64,000 nucleotides of DNA from contig NW_019775508.1 in the NCBI RefSeq assembly GCF_001039355.2, positions 240,595 to 304,594 on the forward strand. Direction: 5' to 3'. The translations under genes were made by a program, and so were the position numbers. The notes under the pieces are model-generated. The model was given only the letters and a program-made list of their open reading frames with translations. It had not been told where the DNA came from and did not search any database. The DNA comes from Lingula anatina. Taxonomy: Eukaryota > Brachiopoda > Lingulata > Lingulida > Lingulidae. Shown piece after piece: positions 23,101 to 34,100 of the stretch (its first letter is position 1; each line of letters opens with the position of its first letter).

Positions 23101-25861
23101 TGTTGTTGTTGGAGCAGTAATGCTACTTGTTGTTGTTGCAACAGTTGTGCTACTTGTTGTTGTTGTTGTTGGAGCAGTAGTGCTACTTGTTGTTGTTGTT
23201 GGAGCAGTTGTGCTACTTGTTGTTGGATCAGTAGTGCTACTTGTCTTTGTTGAAGCAGTCGTTGGAGTAGCTGTTGTACTAGTTGTTGGAGCTGTGGTTG
23301 TACTGGTTGTACTGGTTGTTGTTGTAGGAACAGTTGTGCTGCTTATTGTTGTACTGGTTGTTGTCGTTGGAGNNNNNNNNNNNNNNNNNNNNNNNNNNNN
23401 NNNNNNNNNNNNNNNNNNNNNNNNNNNNNNNNNNNNNNNNNNNNNNNNNNNNNNNNNNNNNNNNNNNNNNNNNNNNNNNNNNNNNNNNNNNNNNNNNNNN
23501 NNNNNNNNNNNNNNNNNNNNNNNNNNNNNNNNNNNNNNNNNNNNNNNNNNNNNNNNNNNNNNNNNNNNNNNNNNNNNNNNNNNNNNNNNNNNNNNNNNNN
23601 NNNNNNNNNNNNNNNNNNNNNNNNNNNNNNNNNNNNNNNNNNNNNNNNNNNNNNNNNNNNNNNNNNNNNNNNNNNNNNNNNNNNNNNNNNNNNNNNNNNN
23701 NNNNNNNNNNNNNNNNNNNNNNNNNNNNNNNNNNNNNNNNNNNNNNNNNNNNNNNNNNNNNNNNNNNNNNNNNNNNNNNNNNNNNNNNNNNNNNNNNNNN
23801 NNNNNNNNNNNNNNNNNNNNNNNNNNNNNNNNNNNNNNNNNNNNNNNNNNNNNNNNNNNNNNNNNNNNNNNNNNNNNNNNNNNNNNNNNNNNNNNNNNNN
23901 NNNNNNNNNNNNNNNNNNNNNNNNNNNNNNNNNNNNNNNNNNNNNNNNNNNNNNNNNNNTTCCACACCATGGGAGGGGGACACCCCCTCCCACACCCTCC
24001 CCCCTCGGGGGCTTTGCCCCCTTGTTTCCGCTTACTGCCCCCCCTGGCATTTTGCTCAGGCTACGGCCCTGACGATTCATGCGTAGGAAAAGATTTTTTT
24101 CAAGAAAAATGTTTTTCCAACGCAAGCATGTATTTAACTGTTGCGTTTGCAGCATTGAGGCACAAAAATATGTATTATTGATATGTATTAGTACTTGTTA
24201 GATAATTAGGATTTTCTACAGTTATAAGTTTGAGCGCGTGCGAGTCTGTTTTTGTTGCATGCAGACATATCAGTGACAAAGCACGGGAAACTGGTCGATG
24301 TTAAATCTTTTAAGTTTCATTTTCAAGACAGTGTCGGGGATGGAGACCTAGGAACAGCGAGTAGGTAGGCGAATTCCTATGATTCTACCAATTAAGTCTT
24401 TATTATGACAAACATGGCGATGTCCCTTTCACAATCCACAGATTAATGACAGTGTTATTGTGTATTTAAACTATCAAGCAGCCAATATTTACAACTTGCA
24501 TGAATTCCTCTCTCTCATTTCTACTAATTAACATCTTTCTCCTTCTCGTCAATAATGTCAATAATGTTTAGTGTAGGTAAAATTTATGTCCTATCTAATG
24601 CACAAAACCTCAGTTATCGGACAACGCTAAATCTTATCATTATAACGAATGAGTAGCTTCTTCTCCTTATATAGTCTGGATTTTGTAACATGACCTTCAC
24701 AGTCGTGAACAGGAAACTCACCCTCTCTCTGAGATGTTCGTTACTTGATGTAAACGGTTTGCTGAAATCTCCCTTACACTATATACCTGCGTGAACCCAT
24801 ATTGCAAAATTGTTCAACACTTCTTCATTTGTATCTTTCTGATATGGATTACGCTTGACGGAAATCGGCGATAAGCTGTAAGAGGTGGATCTGAAGACCG
24901 AGGTGATACCAAATGTCTCAAGAAACATCCATTAATATGGATATGGTTTGCATGGGGTTTTGAACCAGACTGACTAAATTCACTAAGCTTCGACGCGACT
25001 ATTTAAGTGGCCTTGATCTGCGCCTAGTTGAATTGACATTAAAACCTTAACCATGGGTTCGTCTGGGTTTGCAAGAATTCCAGAGATTTCAGGATAGAAA
25101 TTGAGAACTGTTGAAGACGAGCACCACTTGATTTATAATCATTCCCATAAACTTTGATCTAACAATAAAAAATCAATAAAAGCATATCTTAAATTCACTT
25201 ACAAATTCTTATTACCCTTAATCGGCCCGCCCATATTTCCTTAACCGTGCAATGTAGCATTCTTCCCTTCAACTTTGACCTTCGAGCATTTTTCACAAAA
25301 AGTACGATGTTTTTATTTGATCTAGGTGTTAGTTCTGCCTTTCATGTTTATTCAACGATTTATGAATGCAAGCCCCGGCGTACTTATGCACGGTTGGCGT
25401 ACATTGATCAGCACTGATCCGATTAATTGGCCACCTTTTAAAAATGGAACTCAACTGTAATTATTGGCGAAAGTGCATTATGAACTTGGCTTTGTGTCCG
25501 AGGTATCCCCTCATGCCGTGCCAATGTGAAGTCCACTCCTTCATTTCTTTAATATATGAAACGGTGCCCAAGATTCGGTACAAGGAAATCGCCGTACAGC
25601 CTAATCATGTCGCCTTCTACACCTGTAAGATATACTAGTCTTGATAAAATATTGATACTTATTATATAAGACCTTTTATTTATACCTAAACCCTGTTCCA
25701 CAAAGGGGCGTAAATCAAAAGATTGCATTTCCTTTTAAATTGAAAATTGTACTCTACGTTGACCATGGATATATAGATTCAGACGTAACTTAAATAAAGC
25801 AACTTATTTTCTAACACGTTATTATTCCTTAGTTTTATTATTATTATTTTTATTATTATTT

Positions 25862-25900
<39 letters not shown>

Positions 25901-26271
25901 TTATTATTATTTTTTTTCAATAAGCCTAATGTCCTTATTTAGTGGACTACTACATATCTATCATTCGTCAAACAAAATTAAAGATTTGGGTGTAGAAGTT
26001 AAGATCCAAGCTCTCCTTCAGTTCTTTTTTTTATCAATTTTACACGGGAGGCCTTACCAATTTCGCCAAAGACAGACAAAGCTGGAGCCCCCACCCTCGA
26101 CTGGGTACAAACTTTAAAATACCGGTATGAATATTTTGTTTATCCTGAGATTTATCTTCTATCGAACAATGTTATCAACTAACGATATGCTCTCCGAAGG
26201 GTTCAAACAAGGATCGATGAATTTTTTTTATTGCCAAACTTCAAATAAGGTACATGTTGAAAAGGATTTAA

Positions 26272-26309
<38 letters not shown>

Positions 26310-26641
26310 GACATTTATAATAAACATTGAAATGAATGAAACAAATCTACAATGTACAGAACCTAACAAAGTGCATCGTGAACACTGATACAACGGAGAA
26401 ACGACTACTTTTTTTGCGGTATCAAAATTAATGAATATTGAGTGACTAGTTCGTCTCAAACATATTTGTCCAATTTCCCCATATTTTTTTAAAGTTTGTG
26501 AACTTTTGGTTATTAGTGCAATAAATAAATGTATCTATATACTAAACTGATCGATGTAGTTGCTTGGGGTACATGTATACCTGTGATGTCATTGCAAATA
26601 AATAAGTAAATAAATGAATAGATAAGGTAAAAATAATGATA

Positions 26642-26684
<43 letters not shown>

Positions 26685-29600
26685 CTAAATTAGAATAACA
26701 AAATTATAAAACAAACAAATAATTTTAATTTTAAAAAAATAGAAGAAAAAAGAACAAAAGAAAATAAGTAATTAAAATTGCACAAAATACTTAATGAAAT
26801 AAAATAATATATTTTTGCATGATCCGGTCACTGACTAGGAAAGACTTAATAATGGGGTTCATAGTGGTGCATGAATGAAAAGTAATAAAATAGTAAGAGA
26901 AGTGCGAGGAACAAACACGACACATGTACAGGAATGATAAAAAGTCGAGTGTATTGTGGTTTACTGAAGAGTAACGAGACATGGCACACTGCAAAATTAT
27001 CTTCTTTCAAAAGAAAATAATAGATATTTGGTTCTAATAGCTTAACCTTGACCAATAGTTCACCCGTTAAGTAAGGTTGAATATGATTACTTACTTAATC
27101 ATTCAATAACTTTTACGATGAGGCCTAACATACCTCCAATAAATGCATAATCATATAAAACGATACATCTTTAAAAACACGCACACACATACTGTAGTAC
27201 CAACGTCAGCAACACCAACAGCCAAGTAAAAGTAAGAAGACATTTAATAATTCACAAAGTTTGTAAACCGTGAGTCATCAGGACGTCTGAGAAGCAGCCG
27301 ACCACAGCCCAATCTTAACATGCTTTCACCCAACATCCCGCCGCGGGCTTTTGTGTATCGTCTCCACTGCAGTCGCTTGGATGACAATTTATGAATTCCT
27401 TGTTGATTATGTTGTTTAATGCACTATTTCTCCAAACCATTCCGCAAACGCGCGCATCTCAATGAACTCGCTGTACCTGAGAGTGGCGAGGGGTTTTGGT
27501 AGCAGGTATAAGCCGAGGGGATTACTATTGACCACTGAACCAATACTGAGAACCAGTTACACGTACTATCAAGTAGCCGAGACGCTGTCTCAGCTATAGT
27601 TATTTACTTTATTTTCTNTTGTTGTCGTTGGAGCAGTCGTTGTACTAGTTGTTGGAGCTGTAGTTGTACTGGTTGTTGTTGTTGGAACAGTAGTGCTACT
27701 TGTTGTTGGAGCAGTTGTGCTGCTTATTGTTGTACTTGTTGTTGTCGCTGGAGCAGCTGTTGTGCTAGTTGTTGGAACTGTGGTTGTACTGGTTGTTGTT
27801 GGTGGAGCAGCTGTTGTACTAGTTGTTGGAACTGTGGTTGTACTGGTTGTTGTTGGAGGAGCAGTTGTGGTAGTAGTCGTTCCTGTTGTCGTTGTTGTTT
27901 GAGCAGCTATGGTACTGATTGTTGTTGTCGGAGCAACTGTTTTATTTGTAGTTGTTGTTGGAACAGCAGTTGTACTACTTGTTGTTGTTGATAGAGTTGT
28001 TGATTGTGTAGAAGTTGTGCTGCTGACTGTAGTTGGTAAATTTGTCGCACCGGTTGCTGCTGGCGCAGTTGTAGTTTTGGTCGTTGAAGGAGCTGAAGAC
28101 ATCGTTACGCTGCTTGTTGTTGTTGGCATTGTGGTGGTTCTTGTTGTCTTGTTGTTGGATGCAGCAGTAGAGGCCGCTGTGGGAGTGGTAGCAGGCGTTG
28201 TGGAGCCCATTGCAGTTGAAGATGGGGTAACTGAGCCACCCGTTGTAAAGATGCTGTCGGTTGCTCCTTTCGTAGAAATAGCATTATTTACACTGTGGTT
28301 GGCGGGAGCTGTGGTCGATATTGAAGTGTTCGTAGACAACGGAGTATCTGAAAGAAAAGAGACCATCAAATATTCTCACAAAATCTAAAACTGTTTCTGT
28401 GTAGAAATGTAACTTAAATTGACTCCCAATGAACTTAAGACAACCAAGCTCAGGTTTCAGCACTTCCTGTTATTCTACAGGTACTTGACCAATGCAAACT
28501 CGCCAAAGGGGATATTTCTAACGTGTTGACTTTAACAACAATATTGCGCCCCGACCTCATTACCTTTGTTGTTACAGAGCTTTATAGAAAAGGGTGTGTC
28601 TCTCTACTGTTAAATCACAAGCAATGGTTTGCTATAGCAGGAACGATGCAGGGTTGACGGGGTGACCGAATTTTCTATTCATGTAAACTAGAATGAAAAC
28701 TCAATTATTTTGTAAATCAGGCTGCATTACCCCGTTTGTTGCATAAGAGATACAAGTCGATACCCCCCCTCCCGCCATCCCCAAGTAAACAAGTAAAAGT
28801 ACCTGATATTTCCACCCGAACTTTGCAAGAAGACATGGCGGTATAAACGTTGCGGGAGACATTATGTTATTAAAAGGAGTATAAAACAGCGAATTTAAGT
28901 TCAGGGATAGGGCGAGTAACGATTCATGCGTAGGAAAAGATTTTTTTCAAGAAAAATGTTTTTCCAACGCAAGCATGTATTTAACTGTTGCGTTTGCAGC
29001 ATTAAGGCACAAAAATATGTATTATTGATATGTATTATTACTTGTTAGATAATTAGGATCTTCTCCAGTTATAAGTTAGAGCGCGTACGAGTCTGTTTTT
29101 GTTGCATGCAGTCATATCAATGACAAAGTACGAGAAACTGGTCGATGTTAAATCTTCCAAGTACCATTTTCAAGACAGTGTCTGGGATGGAGACCTAGGA
29201 ACAAAGAGTAGTTAGGCGAATTCCTGTGATTCTACCAATTAAGTCTTTATTATGACAAACATGGCGATGTCCCTTTCACAATCCACAGATTAATGACAGT
29301 GTTATTGTGTATTTAAACTATCAAGCAGGCAATATTTACAGTGCATGATCATGAATTCCTCTCTCTCATTTCTACCCATTAACATCTCTCTCCTTCTCGT
29401 CATCTTTCTCCTTCTCGTCAATAATGTCAATAATGTTTAGTGAAGGTAAAATTTATGTCCTATCTAATGCACAAAACATCAGTTATCGGACAACGCTAAA
29501 TCTTATCATTATAACGAATGAGTAGCTTATTCTCCTTATATAGTCTGGATTTTGTAACGTGACCTTCACAGTCGTGAACAGGAAACTCACCCTCTCTCTG

Positions 29601-31091
29601 AGATGTTCGATACTTGATGTAAAAGGTTTGCTGAAATCTCCCTTACACTATATACCTGCGTGAACCCATATTGCAAAATTGTTCAACACTTCTTCATTTG
29701 TATCTTTCTGATATGGATTACGTTTGACGGAAATCGGCGATAAGCTGTAAGAGGTGGATCTGAAGAGCGAGGTGATACCAAATGTCTCAAGAAACATCCA
29801 TTAATATGGATATGGTTTGCATGGGGTTTTGAACCAGACTGACTAAATTCACTAAGCTTCGACGCGACTATTTAAGTGGCCTTGATCTGCGCCTAGTTGA
29901 ATTGACATTAAACCTTAACCATGGGTTCGTCTGGGTTTGCAAGAATTCCAGAGATTTCATGATAGAAATTGAGAACTGTTGAAGACGAGCACCACTTGAT
30001 TTATAATCATTCCCAAAAACTTTAATCTAACAATAAAAAATCAATAAAAGCATATCTTTAATTCACTTACAAATTCGTATTACCCTTAATCGGCCCACCC
30101 ATATTTCTTTAACTGTGCTATGTAGCATTCTTCCCTTCAACTTTGACCTTCGAGCATTTTTCACAAAAAGTACAATGTTTTTATTTGATCTAGGTGTTAG
30201 TTCTGCCTTTCATGTTTATTCAACGATTTATGAATGCAAGCCCCGGCGTACTTATGCACGGTTGGCGTACATTGATCAGCACTGATCCGATTAATTGTCC
30301 ACCTTTTAAAAATGGAACTCGACTGTAATTATTGGCGAAAGTGCATTATGAACTTGGCTTTGTGTCCAAGGTATCCCCTCATGCCGTGCCAAAGTGAAGT
30401 CCACTCCTTCATTTCTTTAATATATGAAACGGTGCCCAAGATTCGGTACAAGGAAATCGCCGTACAGCCTAATCATGGCACCTTCTACACCTGTATGATA
30501 TACTAGTCTTGATAAAATATTGATAATAATTATATAAGACCTTTTATTTATACCTAAACCCTGTTCCACAAAGGGGCGCAAATCAAAAGATTGCATTTCC
30601 TTTTAAATTGAAAATTGTACTCTATGTTGACCATGGATATATAGATTCAGACGTAACTTAAATAAAGCAACTTATTTTCTAACACGTTATTATTCCTTAG
30701 TTTTATTATTATTTTTTTAATTTTTTTTATATTTTGAATAAGCCTAATATCCTTATTTAGTGGACTACTACATATCTATCATTCGTCAAACAAAATTAAA
30801 GATTTTGGTGTAGAAGTTAAGATCCAAGCTCTCCTTCAGTTCTTTTTTTTTATCAATTTTACACGGGAGGCCTTACCAATTTCGCCAAAGACAGACAAAG
30901 CTGGAGCCCCCACCCTCGACTGGGTACAAACTTTAAAATACCGGTATGAATATTTTGTTTATCCTGAGTTTTATCTTCTATCAAACAATGTTATCAACTA
31001 ACGATATGCTCTCCGAAGGGTTTAAACAAGGATCGATGAATATTTTTTTATTGCCAAACTTCAAATAAGGTACATGTTGAAAAGGATTTAA

Positions 31092-31135
<44 letters not shown>

Positions 31136-34100
31136 GACATTTATAATAAACATTGAAATGAATGAAACAAATCTACAATGTACAGAACCTAACAAAGTGC
31201 ATCGTGAACACTGATACAACGGAGAAACGACTACTTTTTTTGCGGTATCAAAATTAATGAATATTGAGTGACTAGTTCGTCTCAAACATATTTGTCCAAT
31301 TTCCCCATATTTTTTTCAAAGTTTGTGAACTTTTGGTTATTAGTGCAATAAATAAATGTATCTATATACTAAACTGATCGATGTAGTTGCTTGGGGTACA
31401 TGTATACTTGTGATGTCATTGCAAATAAATAAGTAAATATATGAATAGATAAAGTAAAAATAAAAATAATAATAATAATAATAAACTAAATAAGAATAAC
31501 AAAATTATAAAACAAACAAATAATTTTAATTTAAAAAAATAGAAGAAAAAAGAACAGAAGAAAATAAGTAATTAAAATTGCACAAAATACTTAATGAAAT
31601 AAAATAATATATTTTTGCATGATCCGGTCACTGACTAGAAAAGATGTAATAATGGGGTTCATAGTGGTGCATGAATGAAAAGTAATAAAATAGTAAGAGA
31701 AGTGCGAGGAACAAACACGACACATGTACAGGAATGATAAAAAGTTGAGTGTATTGTGGTTTACTGAAGAGTAACGAGACATGGCACACTGCAAAATTAT
31801 CTTCTTTCAAAAGAAAATAATAGATATTTGGTTCTAATAGCTTAACCTTGACCAATAGTTCACCCGTTAAGTAAGGTTGAATATGATTATTTCCTTAATC
31901 ATTCAATGACCTTTATTACGATGAGGCCTAACATACCTCCAATAAATGCATAATCATATAATTTAACGATACATCTTTAAAACACGCACACACATACTGT
32001 AGTACCAACGTCAGCAACACCAACAGCCAAGTAAAAGTAAGAAGACATTTAATAATTCACAAAGTTTGTAAACCGTGAGTCATCAGGACGTCTGAGAAGC
32101 AGCCGACCACAGCCCAATCTTAACATGCTTTCACCCAACATCCCGCCGCGGGCTTTTGTGTATCGTCTCCACTGCAGTCGCTTGGATGACAATTTATGAA
32201 TTCCTTGTTGATTATGTTATTTAATGCACTATTTCTCCAAACCATTCAGCAAACGCGCGCATCTCAATGAACTCGCTGTACCTGAGAGTGGCGAGGGGTT
32301 TTGGTAGCAGGTATAAGCCGAGGGGATTACTATGACCACTGAACCAATACTGAGAACCAGTTACACGTACTATCAAGTAGCCGAGACGCTGTCTCAGCTA
32401 TAGTTATTTACTTTATTTCCTTTGTTCGGTATCGAAGTTTTCTGAAGTTTTTCTACACCGGCTAAACCGAAAAAAGTAAAGTCTGCAGTCTTTCACGTTT
32501 CACGTTGTTGTTTCATATTTTTTAAACCTTTTTATATCAAAGTTACAACAAAAATAAATCGTCTTTAGCACCATAGGACCTTAAGTTAATGAACCTTTTG
32601 GGAGATAACGGTTGACACCGATTTTCAGTAAGGTCCACCAATTTACTATTAATACATTTTTGATATAAATTTCTTGAACTCCAAAGGTATTGCTGGTCCA
32701 CAAGCACGTTTTGTCTAATCCAAGAATGTTTAGATAAAAGATATCGACCGAATGGACATACCTTCAAGTGCCGTAAAAATTTATACCTTGTGATTCACTT
32801 GATTCTTTTAAGCTGAAAGACACTCCCTTTTTCATATTTTTACTTTTACAAGCGTGTACATGTGGATAGGGGGAGGGGGACTACAATAGTATGCCCATTG
32901 AACACTAGAAGTATATATGTCTTAAAACAAATATTCATCCTTGTCAAATATACATGCGACAATCCTTTTCCTCCTATCATACCCGTTATCGCAATAGGTC
33001 CGTATGTTGATTTACTCAATGCTTTACCCATCGATTCTGTCACAATATGTATGAGATGTGTATATTGACATTAGCTTCTACATGTTATGCAGACTTTGAA
33101 GTTACTGGGGCCGGTCCTTCCACAAGTCTTGTGACAATATTCTCGTGACTCTGATAGTCAAATTCCTCACTATCAACATATACACAGATTACACTCTGAA
33201 TAAATACAGCACACATATTTGATATAGACTCAATACTTCTGTGTATCAGGACTAAATATATCGTAACATTTGTACGATTATTCAAATTTAGACATTCTAC
33301 AGCACTGAAAGCAATCAGGTTCGTCTTTGGTGTTAAGCTTATTGATAATAGCGCGATTAATTCAGATTAAATGAGGAAGACGTCTTACAGAACTGAGACT
33401 TCCTTGTAAGTGATTTTTCACTTTCAGTTTGAGCAGAAATAACTTGAAAATCAATTTTGTCACTTCAAAAACAGATCGGCTAAATTTCCCTAACTTACAT
33501 ATACTTACAATGGTGCAAAAGAACTGTGTTTGTATGTGTCACCCAATAGTGGAAAATAAAATATCTTCTACGTTTTATATAACTACAAATGATTGATTTT
33601 TGTAAGGAAATTAGGTCACAGCTCCCTCGAAAAGAAAAGCACCAATTTATGTCACGGTTACATGTAATGTCAACAAATAAAAAAATGAATAAAGAATATT
33701 TCAGTTTATAACTTATAGGGCAAATACATTATCGTCGGTGCAACCGTGTACGTGATATTTCTAGCAGTGTCTACATTTTGGTGTGGTGCAAATTGACAAA
33801 AAAAAGGAAAGAAAACTGGTTCATTATTAATGGTCTTTAGCAAGGTACGAGAGCACTTCTTAGAATAGGACGCTCGCAGTGGAACATTTTGGTCACCTGA
33901 GATGGCCCTGTTACCTGATGCAGCCTCCAACCGTTTTGGCGTGTTTTTTTTTACAGTACAATAGCTAAAAAGTTCATGACAAGAAGAGGTCAAGGAAATA
34001 CAATGCTGTAGCCGCCATTGCCTTTTACAAAAGATATTACGCATTCGCATCACATGTAGGCCAGTCATTGGCTGCCACAGTGTATTCATATCTTTTTAGA

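Larger units (their letters stand above)
19813..23305. repeat. Second copy of the 3.5-kb first-SEA block (partner 16290-19810)
   Basis: It starts immediately after the N at 19811 with the sequence that occurs at 16291. It extends about 70 bases further into the Thr/Ser exon than copy A before the 587-N gap. If only one copy is real, this one may be the alternative allele. Confidence 0.8.

Noticed and set aside
22584-23253. Gln/Leu-rich and Cys-rich frames over the GTT repeats
   Set aside because: These are off-frame readings of the same trinucleotide array as the Thr/Ser exon.
23039-24181. Frames that run across the N gap
   Set aside because: N bases carry no stop codons, so these lengths are meaningless.
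25444-25638. 64-codon frame in the intron block (also at 30312)
   Set aside because: The copies are probably alleles, there are no splice signals, and there is no recognisable domain.
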